A DNA stretch of 64,000 bases from CBDDBU01 sp965226045. GTDB taxonomy: Bacteria; Pseudomonadota; Alphaproteobacteria; VGEJ01. Made by a program: the position numbers and the translations under genes. The notes beneath the pieces were generated by a model, which did not search any database, was not told the DNA's origin, and worked only from the letters and a program-made list of their open reading frames with translations. The stretch spans positions 1-64,000 of the forward strand of contig CBDDBU010000022.1 of the NCBI GenBank assembly GCA_965226045.1, in the 5' to 3' direction. The stretch's first letter is position 1. Each line of letters begins with the position of its first letter. Shown here piece by piece: positions 7,497-15,236 of this stretch.

Positions 7497-9530
7497 ATGC
7501 CGAACATCCTCGGTCACGAGACCAGCCCCTATTTGCTGCAGCACAAGGACAATCCCGTCCACTGGCAGCCGTGGGGAACCGAAGCGTTCGAGACCGCGCG
7601 CCGCGATGGCCGGCCGTTGCTGCTCAGCATTGGCTACGCGGCCTGTCACTGGTGCCATGTGATGGCGCACGAGTCGTTCGAGAATGCCGAGATCGCCGCG
7701 CGCATGAACGAGCTGTTCGTCAATATCAAGGTCGACCGCGAAGAGCGCCCAGACATCGACACCATCTATCAACATGCGCTGGCGTTGCTGGGCCAGCAAG
7801 GTGGCTGGCCCTTGACGATGTTCCTCACGCCCAACGGCGAGCCGTTCTGGGGCGGCACCTATTTCCCGCCCGAATCCCGTTATGGCCGCCCCGGCTTCCC
7901 CGAGGTGCTGCGCCAGATCCACCGCATCCACCGCGACGAACCCGACAAGGTCGCCAACAACACCACGGCACTGGTCGACGCGCTGGCCAAGCTCGGCCAA
8001 CCCCCGGCCGGAGCCTCCGCCCGCGCCTTGAGCCCCAGGATCCTGGACCAGCTAGCCGAGCACGTGGTGGGCCAGATCGACACCGTCCACGGCGGCATGC
8101 GTGGCGCGCCCAAATTCCCCAACTGCTCGATCCTCGAATTCCTGTGGCGGGCCTGGTTCCGCACCGGTCGCGATGCCTATCGCGACGCGGTGCTGATCTC
8201 GCTCGATCGGATGTGCCAGGGCGGCATCTACGACCATCTGGGGGGAGGATTCGCGCGCTACTCGACCGATCCGCGGTGGCTGGCGCCCCATTTCGAGAAA
8301 ATGCTCTACGACAACGCCCAGCTCATCGACATCCTCGTCGCGGCGTGGCGCGAGACCCAATCGCCGCTCTACCGCGCCCGGGTGCGCGAGACCATCGACT
8401 GGATCAGGCGCGAGATGCGGGCCGAGGGCGGTTTCGCGGCCACCCAGGACGCCGACAGCGAAGGCGAGGAAGGGCGCTTCTACGTGTGGTCCGAGGCCGA
8501 CATCGACCGCCTGCTCGGCGACCGTGCTGGCGCCTTCAAGGCCGCCTACGACGTGAGCGCGGCCGGCAACTGGGAGGGGCGCAATATCCTCAACCGCAGC
8601 GCCCGGCCAGCGCTCGGCGCGGCCGAACACGAGGAGATGCTCGCCGAGTGCCGCGCGATCCTGTTTCGCGAGCGCGACAGCCGTCCCAAGCCAGCTTGGG
8701 ACGACAAAGTACTGGCCGACTGGAACGGGTTGCTCATCGCCTCGCTCGCCAACGCGGCGGGCGTTTTCGACGAACCCGATTGGCTCGCTCTGGCCGCCGG
8801 CGCCTTCGATTTCGTCTGCGAGGAGATGGCGGCCGGCGGGCGGTTGCTGCACAGCTATCGCGCCGGCCAGGCCAAGATCACGGCCATGATCGACGACTAC
8901 GCCGCCATGGCGCGCGCCGCGCTGGCGCTGCACGAGGCGACCGGCGCGCCCGGCTACATCGATCGCGCGCGCGACTGGGTGGCGATCTGTGACGAGTACT
9001 ACTGGGATGCGACCCACGGTGGCTATTTCTTCACCGCCAGCGACGCCGAGGGCCTCATCGTGCGAACCCGGAGTGCGGCCGACAACGCGACGCCGGCCGG
9101 CAATGGCGTCATGGTGGGGGTCTTGGCGCGGCTTTACCACCTGGCCGGCGATGACGCCTATCGCGCTCGCGGCGAGGCGCTGATCGATGCTTTCACGGCG
9201 GAACTCGAGCGCGGCTCGGTAGCGATGACGACCTTGATGAACAACTTCGAGCTCCTCGAGTCGGCGGTCCAGATCGTCATCGTGGGCGCGCGTGAGGCCG
9301 CCGATACCGAAGCGCTGGTGCGGATCGCCCGGGCGGCGGTCGCGCCCAACCGGCTGTTGATGATCGTGGCCCCCGGCGCCGACACCCCGGCCAGTCATCC
9401 GGCCCATGGCAAGACCGCGATCGATGGCCAGGCGACCGCGTACGTCTGCATCGGCCAGACCTGCTCGCTGCCGCTGCGGGCGCCAGCGGCCCTGCGGGCC
9501 GCCCTGCCGCGCCCGCCACCAGCGGCGTAG
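7497..9530 (+). CDS. Thioredoxin domain-containing protein, DUF255/YyaL family
   Basis: This 677-residue protein belongs to the DUF255 (YyaL, spermatogenesis-associated protein 20-like) family: an N-terminal thioredoxin-like domain followed by an alpha/alpha-barrel similar to N-acylglucosamine 2-epimerases. The thioredoxin part has NPVHWQPWG and the active-site-like YAACHWCHVM (CxxC); conserved GGWPLTMFLTP and GGTYFPP follow. The barrel domain contains HFEKMLYDNAQL and DADSEGEEG. The substrate is not known. The ATG at 7497 is chosen because NILGHETSPYLLQH is the universal family start. The IS256 right end lies only 35 bp upstream, so its native promoter was probably displaced. Confidence 0.9.
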   Translation: MPNILGHETSPYLLQHKDNPVHWQPWGTEAFETARRDGRPLLLSIGYAACHWCHVMAHESFENAEIAARMNELFVNIKVDREERPDIDTIYQHALALLGQQGGWPLTMFLTPNGEPFWGGTYFPPESRYGRPGFPEVLRQIHRIHRDEPDKVANNTTALVDALAKLGQPPAGASARALSPRILDQLAEHVVGQIDTVHGGMRGAPKFPNCSILEFLWRAWFRTGRDAYRDAVLISLDRMCQGGIYDHLGGGFARYSTDPRWLAPHFEKMLYDNAQLIDILVAAWRETQSPLYRARVRETIDWIRREMRAEGGFAATQDADSEGEEGRFYVWSEADIDRLLGDRAGAFKAAYDVSAAGNWEGRNILNRSARPALGAAEHEEMLAECRAILFRERDSRPKPAWDDKVLADWNGLLIASLANAAGVFDEPDWLALAAGAFDFVCEEMAAGGRLLHSYRAGQAKITAMIDDYAAMARAALALHEATGAPGYIDRARDWVAICDEYYWDATHGGYFFTASDAEGLIVRTRSAADNATPAGNGVMVGVLARLYHLAGDDAYRARGEALIDAFTAELERGSVAMTTLMNNFELLESAVQIVIVGAREAADTEALVRIARAAVAPNRLLMIVAPGADTPASHPAHGKTAIDGQATAYVCIGQTCSLPLRAPAALRAALPRPPPAA

Positions 9531-9533
9531 GAC

Positions 9534-9980
9534 GTGCCCCACCTGTCGATGCACGGCCCCGTCGGCGATCTGACGCTGTTCGAGGACGATGGCGCGATCG
9601 TTGCCTTGGAATGGGGGTGGGCGGGCGATCCGGAACCGACAGCGCTTCTCGTCGCGGCGCGGGCGGCCCTCGACGGTTATTTCGATACCGGAACCATACC
9701 CACGGTGCCGCTGCGGCCGGCCGGCACGGCGTATCAGCAGCGAGTCTGGGACCTGATGCGCACCATTCCCGGCGGCGCAACGCGAACCTACGGCGCGCTC
9801 GCCCATGACCTGGCGAGCGGACCCCGCGCGGTGGCGGGCGCTTGCGCGCGCAACCCTATCCCGATTCTGATCCCCTGCCACCGGGTGGTGGGCGCGACCG
9901 GCCTTGGCGGCTATTCCGGCGACGGCGGCGCGGCGACCAAGCGCGCGCTTCTTCGCCTCGAAGGTCTGGACATCGCCTAG
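9534..9980 (+). CDS. ogt: Methylated-DNA--[protein]-cysteine S-methyltransferase (Ogt type)
   Basis: Suicide enzyme that removes the alkyl group from O6-methylguanine. The C-terminal DNA-binding domain is complete: FQQ-like YQQRVWDLMRTIPGGATRTYG, the acceptor-cysteine motif IPCHRVVG, and GLGGYSGDGG. The N-terminal domain is short, for a total of 148 residues, as in Ogt-like forms rather than Ada. It starts with GTG at 9534, three bases after the DUF255 stop, so the two are probably co-transcribed. Confidence 0.93.
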   Translation: MPHLSMHGPVGDLTLFEDDGAIVALEWGWAGDPEPTALLVAARAALDGYFDTGTIPTVPLRPAGTAYQQRVWDLMRTIPGGATRTYGALAHDLASGPRAVAGACARNPIPILIPCHRVVGATGLGGYSGDGGAATKRALLRLEGLDIA

Positions 9981-10001
9981 GTCCTGTACTCATTTAACGC
10001 T

Positions 10002-10166
10002 GTCATCCCGGACACGACTTTTCTCCAAGCCCTTGATTTGGAAAGAAAAGTCAGTGATCCGGGAGCCATGGTGGACCCGAGGGCCGGTTCGGGAATGGAT
10101 CCCGGATCGCAAGGCTCGCGGCCCAAAAGTGAGCGATTTCCGGGCTCGCCTAACGTCCGGAATGAC
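10002..10166. repeat. Palindromic interspersed repeat, MITE-like, about 165 bp
   Basis: The stretch begins GTCATCCCGGAC and ends GTCCGGAATGAC, which are near-perfect inverted copies (one mismatch in 12). It contains internal short inverted segments such as GGATCCCGGATC and CGGGAATGGATCCCGG-type pieces, and has no convincing coding frame. Interspersed repeats of this GTCATCCCGGAC type are common between genes in alphaproteobacteria. It fills the gap downstream of ogt. Confidence 0.7.
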
Positions 10167-10192
10167 TGAGAAGTCCATTATGAGTCCACGAC

Positions 10193-10390
10193 CTAGCCGC
10201 GCTCGGTGGCGCGGTCGATGGGCAGGGCGAGGTAACGCTGCGATCCACCGCGATTGACGAGCAACATCACGGCCTCGCGTCGATCTTCTCGATCACGTCG
10301 CCGCGGGCGATGCCGTTGCGCCGGGCCGGGCCGCCCGGCACCACCGCGCGCACCACCACGCCCTCGACCTCGTCGGCCACGCCAAGGGCT
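10193..10390 (-). pseudogene. DegP/HtrA protease C-terminal remnant (PDZ fragment)
   Basis: Two pieces of a Do-family serine protease PDZ domain can be read in different frames. The first, ADEVEGVVVRAVVPGGPA...GDVIEKID, is the PDZ ligand-binding segment. The second, EAVMLLVNRGGSQRYLALPI, is the typical last strand of DegP and ends at 10193. The 25-30 residues that normally separate them are missing, and no protease catalytic domain is present. This is a decayed fragment, not a functional gene. Confidence 0.75.
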
Positions 10391-10703
10391 TGACGAGATA
10401 GTTATCACCGCGCGCGCGCATGCCTTTAATCCGGTCGTCCACCTCGCCCAGCGCGCTCAGGAGCAACACAGGCGTCCGATCGCCAGCGGCTTCCTCGCCA
10501 GCCCGCAGCGCGGCGACCAATGACAGGCCATCGCGACCCGGCAGCATCCGGTCGACGATGAGAACGTCGTAGTCGCCGCCGCGCGCCCGCGCCAGACCCT
10601 CCTCGCCGTCGCCGCTGTCGTCGACCACGTGACCACTCTCGGCGAGGCCACGACAGAGGCATGCCGCTGCGGCCGCATCGTCCTCGATAAGCAGGATATG
10701 CAC
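10293..10703 (-). pseudogene. Response regulator receiver domain, truncated and fused to DegP debris
   Basis: The N-terminal part is a good OmpR/PhoB-type receiver: acidic pair in LLIEDDAAA, phosphoacceptor Asp in VLIVDRMLPGRDG, and conserved Lys in NYLVKPLA. After KPLA the sequence abruptly turns into PDZ-encoding DNA read out of frame, so the last receiver helix and the whole winged-helix output domain are missing. A GTG start at 10703 has a GGAGG ribosome site upstream, so the truncated product could still be translated. Without an output domain it would at most act as a stand-alone receiver. I take it as a deletion product. Confidence 0.75.
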
Positions 10704-10924
10704 GATCCCTCCGGCCAGCCCCCTCTTGGATGGGGCTCGGGTGGCAATCCCGCAATCGTGCGCGCGCCGGATCGACCTTCGAGATGCACAGGAAACACGC
10801 TCGTCCTCGAGGGCCGCGCAAAGAGCGCGACCCCCCTACCGCGACCCTGGCCACACATCTGCACGAAGCGTGTCGAGCGGGTCCGGTCACATGTCTGCCG
10901 CCCGCATCGGGCCAGAGTCGTATC
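10704..10924. other. Intergenic stretch, no gene recognised
   Basis: Between the truncated receiver and the IS1182 left end no recognisable gene, RNA or repeat is seen. Short open frames here resemble no known family. It contains the ribosome site of the truncated receiver and may hold its promoter. Confidence 0.5.
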
Positions 10925-11008
10925 CTAGCAGCCTGTCGGACTTGAGCCGGGAGTCGAAATAGGATTCGATGGTATCAGTTGATTTGCCCGCGCGTGATGG
11001 AGGCCGTC

Positions 11009-12367
11009 ATGAGCAATTTCCGACCGGTCGACCGGGAGACGGGGTTTCTGCTGCCGCCGTCGGTGGAGGAATGGCTTCCCGAGCGGCATCTGGCGCGCTT
11101 CGTGGTCGAGGTGATCGAGCAGTTGGACCTCTCGGCGTTCGTGAAGGCCTATCGCGGCTCGGGCTCGGCGTCCTATCACCCGAGCATGCTGCTGGGGCTT
11201 CTGGTCTACGGCTACGCCACGGGGGTGTTTTCGAGCCGCAAGTTGGAGCGCGCGACCTATGATTCTGTCGCTTTCCGCTTCATCGCGGCCAACGATCATC
11301 CCGACCACGATACCATCGCCGCGTTCCGGCGGCGTTTTCTCGACCGGATCGAAGGGCTGTTCGTCGAGGTGCTGCTGCTGGCCCGGGAAGCCGGGGTGCT
11401 GAAGCTCGGCACGGTGGCGCTGGACGGCACCAAGGTGCACGCCAACGCGAGCCGGCACAGCGCGCTGTCGTGGAAACACGCCTGCGAGCTCGAAGCCCGG
11501 TTGAAGGCCGAGGTGGCGGAGTTGATGGCGTTGGCGGAGGCGGCCGATGGGGCGGATGTGCCCGACGGGATGTCGGTGCCCGAGGAACTGGCCCGGCGCG
11601 AGGATCGTCTGGCCCGCATCGCCGAGGCTAAGGCGGTGATCGAGGCGCGGGCGCGCGAACGCCTTGAGCGGGAACGGGCCGAGTACGAGGCGAAGCTCGA
11701 GGCGCGCGCGGAGAAGGCCGAGAAGACGGGCCGCAAGCCGGGCGGCCGTCCACCCGAGCCGCCGGTGGCCGGGCCCGGGCCGAAGGACCAGGTCAATCTG
11801 ACCGACGCGGACTCGCGCATCATGCCGGTGGCCGGCGGCGGCTTCGAACAGGCCTACAACGCCCAAGCCCTGGTGGCGGCCGACAGCCTGCTGGTGGTCA
11901 CCAACGACGTGGTCCAGGCCCCCAACGACAAGCGGCAAATCGAGCCGGCGCTGGAAGCGCTCGCCCGCCTTCCCGAGGCGCTGGGCGCGCCCGAGACCCT
12001 GCTGGCGGACAGCGGCTACTTCAGCGAGGCCAACGTGAACGCCTGCGCCGAGGCCGAGATCGCGCCGTTGATCACGCCCGGCCGGGAACGCCATCATCTC
12101 TCCTGGAAGGACCGCTTCGCCGGCGCGCCGCCGCCCCCGGAGAACCCGACGCCGCTGGAAGCGATGACACATCGACTGGCGACGCCCGAGGGCCGGCAAC
12201 TCTACGCCCTGCGCAAGCAAACGCCGGAACCGGTGTTCGGCATCATCAAATCGGCCATGGGCTTCCGCCAGTTCTCGCTACGCGGCCTGGACAAGGTCAC
12301 GGGCGAATGGAACCTGGTGACCCTGGCCTGGAACATAAAGAGAATGTTCACCTTGCAATACGCTTGA
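11009..12367 (+). CDS. IS1182-family transposase
   Basis: DDE transposase of the IS1182 family, 452 residues. It begins MSNFRPVDRETGFLLPPS, typical of the family, and has the N-terminal helical region, a charged linker at about 185-245, and the catalytic acidic residues in VALDGTKVHAN and LLADSGYFSEAN, plus the C-terminal LRGLDKVTGEWNLVTLAWNIKR. The start at 11009 is chosen over an ATG ten codons upstream because of family alignment and the GGAGG ribosome site just before it. No frameshift or stop is visible, so the element may still be active. Confidence 0.93.
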   Translation: MSNFRPVDRETGFLLPPSVEEWLPERHLARFVVEVIEQLDLSAFVKAYRGSGSASYHPSMLLGLLVYGYATGVFSSRKLERATYDSVAFRFIAANDHPDHDTIAAFRRRFLDRIEGLFVEVLLLAREAGVLKLGTVALDGTKVHANASRHSALSWKHACELEARLKAEVAELMALAEAADGADVPDGMSVPEELARREDRLARIAEAKAVIEARARERLERERAEYEAKLEARAEKAEKTGRKPGGRPPEPPVAGPGPKDQVNLTDADSRIMPVAGGGFEQAYNAQALVAADSLLVVTNDVVQAPNDKRQIEPALEALARLPEALGAPETLLADSGYFSEANVNACAEAEIAPLITPGRERHHLSWKDRFAGAPPPPENPTPLEAMTHRLATPEGRQLYALRKQTPEPVFGIIKSAMGFRQFSLRGLDKVTGEWNLVTLAWNIKRMFTLQYA

Positions 12368-12537
12368 GCAGGCGGCCGGACTCCGTACCTCGCGAAAAGG
12401 AATAAGAGTATGCTCGCCTTGCGGCACGCGCGAGCAAGCGAACGTACTTCGTGCCCTCACGAGAGGGCATAAGAGTATACTCACCCTGCGGTACGCGCGG
12501 CCAAGCGACCGCACTCCGTGTCCTCACGAAAGGCGCT
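12338..12537. repeat. Three tandem 66-67-bp imperfect repeats in the IS1182 tail
   Basis: Units at 12338-12403, 12404-12470 and 12471-12537 (last boundary approximate) each begin AAGAG[T/A]AT, continue with a TTCACCTTGC or CTCACCCTGCGG-like stretch, and end in CTCACGA- or CTCGCGA-like sequence before a short A/G run. The first unit overlaps the transposase C-terminus (codons for KRMFTLQYA), so the transposase 3' end seems to have been copied twice downstream. Confidence 0.8.
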
Positions 12538-12606
12538 CGATCCCATGACCTCTCCACATCGCGATCCGTCCACACCCATTCTCGCGGACCTCAGTCCGAC
12601 AGGCTG

Positions 12607-12927
12607 CTAGGCCGCTTTTTTCTTAGCCTTGGCGGGGCTGGAGCCGAACACCGCGAGGATGTCGGATTCCTTGACGATGAGCAGGTCCTCGCCGTTGATC
12701 GTGACATCGGTGCCGGCGAACTTGCCGAACAGCACCTGATCGCCCGCCTTGACTTCGAGCGGCACGCGAGCGCCGTCGCTGTCGCGCGCGCCCGGGCCCG
12801 CGCCCACGACTTCGCCTTGCATCGGTTTTTCCTGAGCAGTGTCCGGAATGATGATTCCGCCCGCCGTCCGCTCATCCGATTCAAGCCGTCTAATCAGCAC
12901 GCGATCGTGCAATGGATTGAATTTCAT
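12607..12927 (-). CDS. groES: Co-chaperonin GroES (Cpn10)
   Basis: GroES caps the GroEL folding chamber. The sequence has the standard start FNPLHDRVLIRRLE, the mobile loop TAGGIIIPDTAQEKP, GEVVGAGPG and the FGKFAGTDVTINGEDLLIVKESDIL end. It is 106 residues, about ten longer than usual, because of a lysine-rich tail SSPAKAKKKAA after the normal end. The stop TAG is formed by the CTAG at the end of the IS1182 element. groEL, normally the next gene downstream, is not in the window; the insertion element and decayed genes occupy that place. A CIRCE operator lies about 50 bp upstream of the start. Confidence 0.96.
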   Translation of the reverse strand: MKFNPLHDRVLIRRLESDERTAGGIIIPDTAQEKPMQGEVVGAGPGARDSDGARVPLEVKAGDQVLFGKFAGTDVTINGEDLLIVKESDILAVFGSSPAKAKKKAA

Positions 12928-12976
12928 CAGCTTTTCGCCCCCTCATACGCCGGCGCATCGTGCGGCCGGCGGGTAT

Positions 12977-13003
12977 TTAGCACTCTGGTGTGGCGAGTGC
13001 CAG
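12977..13003 (-). promoter_or_regulatory. CIRCE element (HrcA operator) of groES
   Basis: On the plus strand TTAGCACTC is followed by nine bases and GAGTGCCAG, so eight of nine arm positions pair. This matches the CIRCE consensus TTAGCACTC-N9-GAGTGCTAA except for one base. It sits about 50 bp upstream of the groES start, the standard place for heat-shock repression by HrcA. No hrcA gene is in the window. Confidence 0.93.
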
Positions 13004-13194
13004 CACCCGAAGCACACCATCTCGCAGACCTGGACGCGCCGTCAACCCCTCGGCCGGCGAAAATGTTAGCCGCCCTGGGAGAGTGCTGCTAACGGCTTGA
13101 TTTATCCGCTTTTTGTGACAACGGTTATTGTCTTGTCAACTTTCTCCCACCAGATTGGATGGTCCATACACGTCTGTCGTGAAGGGGGGCTCGC

Positions 13195-13482
13195 ATGGAG
13201 ACTCGAACCGCACGGAGAACACAGGACCTCGATAAACAACTCAAGGGTTACCGGCTGACGACGGCCGAGATCACCTATCGGATGCCGGATGCACCTTCGA
13301 TTCTGCAACTGTTCGTCTGGCAGCTGTACGATCTGGCGCCGCACTATCCGGCGCTGCACGAGTTCCTCGCCTTTTGGGAGGACAACCTCCACGGCCCCCT
13401 CCATTCGGTCCGGGTGGGATCGAGCCAACTACTTCAACCGCCAAGGTGGCGCCACCAGCAGGGCTCGCACGAACTGCACTAG
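13195..13482 (+). CDS. usg: Usg-like family protein
   Basis: A 95-residue protein of the small Usg family, found mainly in alphaproteobacteria and named for its position upstream of trp genes. Conserved features are LKGYRLTTAEITYRMPD, LQLFVWQLYDLAPHYPALHEFLAFW and GPLHSVRV. Its function is unknown. It is transcribed divergently from groES and shares the 267-bp intergenic region carrying the CIRCE element. GGGGGG just before the ATG may serve as a weak ribosome site. Confidence 0.85.
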   Translation: METRTARRTQDLDKQLKGYRLTTAEITYRMPDAPSILQLFVWQLYDLAPHYPALHEFLAFWEDNLHGPLHSVRVGSSQLLQPPRWRHQQGSHELH

Positions 13483-13500
13483 GCGCGCTCCACCTCGGGG

Positions 13501-14256
13501 CTACATGCCAACGCCGCCGGCCACCTTGAGGACCTCGCCGGTGATGTAGGCCGACGCCGGCGAGGCGAGGAAGCCAACCGCTTGGGCCATGTCCTCGACC
13601 GTGCCGACACGCGGCAACGGGTAGCTCTCCAGCTCAAACTCGTAGCCGACGTTTAGGCGCGTATAGACCGGTCCCGGTGCGACGGCGTTGACGCGGATGC
13701 CCTGCTTGCCGAATTCGCGCGCGGCCCATTTGGTCAGACCTATCATGCCCGCCTTGGCGGACGCATAGGCGGCGCCGGAACGGCCATGTTCGCCGCTCGA
13801 CGGCAAGCCGCCAATGACGCCGGAAATCGACGAGACGTTGACGATGGCGCCGCCAGCGCCCGCCAGCATGTGGGGCACCACCGCCCGAATCATGAAAAAG
13901 GCGCCGGTGAGGTTAAGCTCGACCTCCGAGCGCCACACCTCGTCGGTGGTCTCGACCAGGCCGACCCGCGCCCCCGCCCCGGCGCAATTCACCAGGACAT
14001 CGAGCGCGCCCTGACCGTGAGCGATGCCATCGACGAACGCGTTGACCGATCCCGACCGCATGATGTCGCAGGTTTCCCCGACGGCGCGGCCGCCGCGCGC
14101 CTCGATCAGTCGCAGCGTCTCCCCGGCCTCGGCGATATCGCCGATCGCCACCATCGCGCCACGTCCGGCGAGATCGAGGGCGATGGCCTGACCGATACCC
14201 ATCGCGCCGCCGGTGACGATGGCGATCTTTCCGTCCAAACGCTCCGGCGCCGTCAT
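13501..14256 (-). CDS. SDR family NAD(P)-dependent oxidoreductase
   Basis: Classical short-chain dehydrogenase of 251 residues. The Rossmann motif TGGAMGIGQA is near residue 15, NCAGAG follows at about 90, the catalytic Ser is in VNVSSISG, and Tyr/Lys are in AAYASAKAGM; the substrate loop follows VAPGPVYTRL. A Glu/Asp after strand 2 (GDIAEAG) suggests NAD preference. The substrate cannot be told. It overlaps the E1 beta stop by 4 nt, so it belongs to the same transcript as the E1 alpha/beta pair. Confidence 0.88.
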   Translation of the reverse strand: MTAPERLDGKIAIVTGGAMGIGQAIALDLAGRGAMVAIGDIAEAGETLRLIEARGGRAVGETCDIMRSGSVNAFVDGIAHGQGALDVLVNCAGAGARVGLVETTDEVWRSEVELNLTGAFFMIRAVVPHMLAGAGGAIVNVSSISGVIGGLPSSGEHGRSGAAYASAKAGMIGLTKWAAREFGKQGIRVNAVAPGPVYTRLNVGYEFELESYPLPRVGTVEDMAQAVGFLASPASAYITGEVLKVAGGVGM

Positions 14257-15236
14257 GTTCTCTCTGCCTCCATCATCTCTCGCACGGTCGCGACGATTCG
14301 CGCCACGGGCACGCGAAATTCATCCTCGAGCGGCTTGGAGTAAGCGATCGGGATGCGCGGCCCGCCGAGCCGCCGGGGCGGGACCCGAAGCCCACTACCG
14401 AGCCGCTCAACCACCGTAGCAATTACCTCGGCCCCGAAACCGCCAGCCTGGACCGCCTCGTGGACCACCAGCAACCGCCCGGTGCGGCCCGCCGATTCGC
14501 ACACCATGTCCTCGTCCCACGGCCACAACGTGCGCAGATCAATGATCTCGGCGCCGATTCCCGAAGCGCCGAGTTCATCGGCCGCCTGATCGGCGAGGTG
14601 AACCGTCCGCGACCAGCTGACGATCGTGATATCGCCACCTTCGCGACTGCGCCGCGCCACGCCAAACGGCACGACGTGATCGTCGTCCGGGACCTCGCCT
14701 TCGCTCGGCCACAGCGACTTGTGCTCCATGTAGACGACCGGATCGTCGCAGCGGATCGCCGCCTTCAGCAGCCCCTTGTTGTCGGCCGGGGTCGCCGGCG
14801 TCACCACCACCAGCCCCGGGATATGGACCCACCAGGCCTCCAGCGACTGGGAGTGCTGGGCCGCCGAGGCGCCATGCAAGCCGATCGGCAACCGCGCCAC
14901 CAGCGGCACCCGGGCTTGGCCGCCGAACATGTAACGCATCTTGGCGGCCTGGTTGACGAGCTCGTCGACCGCGATCAGCGCGAAGTCGGAGAAACGCATC
15001 TCGACCACCGGCCGGGTGCCGACCAGGGCCGCGCCGACGGCGGCGCCCATGATGGTTGATTCGGAAATCGGCGTGTCAACGATGCGGCGCGGCCCGAACT
15101 CGTCGACCAGACCGCCGTACTGGCCCCAGACGCCGCCCCGGCCGAGGTCCTCGCCAAGCGCCCACACCGTGGGATCGCGGCGCATCTCCTCGGCGATCGC
15201 CTGACGCGCGGCTTCGCGATAGCTCAGGACGGCCAA
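14253..15236 (-). CDS. Alpha-ketoacid (acetoin/pyruvate-type) dehydrogenase E1 component, beta subunit
   Basis: TPP-dependent E1 beta subunit of 327 residues. It begins LSYREAARQAIAEEMRRDP and has GEDLGRGGVWGQYGGL, the DTPISESTIMGAAVGAAL segment contacting TPP, EMRFSDFALIAVDELVNQAAK, and the C-terminal transketolase domain with DLRTLWPWD. It overlaps the alpha subunit by 13 bp, so the two are co-translated. Neither E2 nor E3 is next to it, so its acyltransferase partner lies elsewhere or the pair acts alone. Confidence 0.92.
   Translation of the reverse strand: MAVLSYREAARQAIAEEMRRDPTVWALGEDLGRGGVWGQYGGLVDEFGPRRIVDTPISESTIMGAAVGAALVGTRPVVEMRFSDFALIAVDELVNQAAKMRYMFGGQARVPLVARLPIGLHGASAAQHSQSLEAWWVHIPGLVVVTPATPADNKGLLKAAIRCDDPVVYMEHKSLWPSEGEVPDDDHVVPFGVARRSREGGDITIVSWSRTVHLADQAADELGASGIGAEIIDLRTLWPWDEDMVCESAGRTGRLLVVHEAVQAGGFGAEVIATVVERLGSGLRVPPRRLGGPRIPIAYSKPLEDEFRVPVARIVATVREMMEAERT

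Larger units (their letters stand above)
10925..12610 (+). mobile_element. IS1182-family insertion sequence, about 1.69 kb
   Basis: The element has perfect terminal inverted repeats: CTAGCAGCCTGTCGGACT at 10925-10942 and its exact complement at 12593-12610. CTAG at each outer end may be the duplicated palindromic target. It carries an intact transposase and, behind it, three tandem 66-67-bp repeats. The right end coincides with the TAG stop codon of groES, which lies on the opposite strand. Confidence 0.92.

Noticed and set aside
8052..9881. A 609-residue open frame on the minus strand over DUF255 and ogt
   Set aside because: It is a mirror of two real genes in high-GC DNA, with no family motif and a composition of arginine, glycine and histidine typical of shadow frames.
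12338..12537. CRISPR-like array in the IS1182 tail
   Set aside because: The units are contiguous 66-67-bp imperfect copies with no unique spacers, and the first is part of the transposase gene.
13021..13045. groES sigma-70 promoter with TTGACG at 13040-13045
   Set aside because: At 17 bp spacing the -10 is AGATGG, too poor to call.
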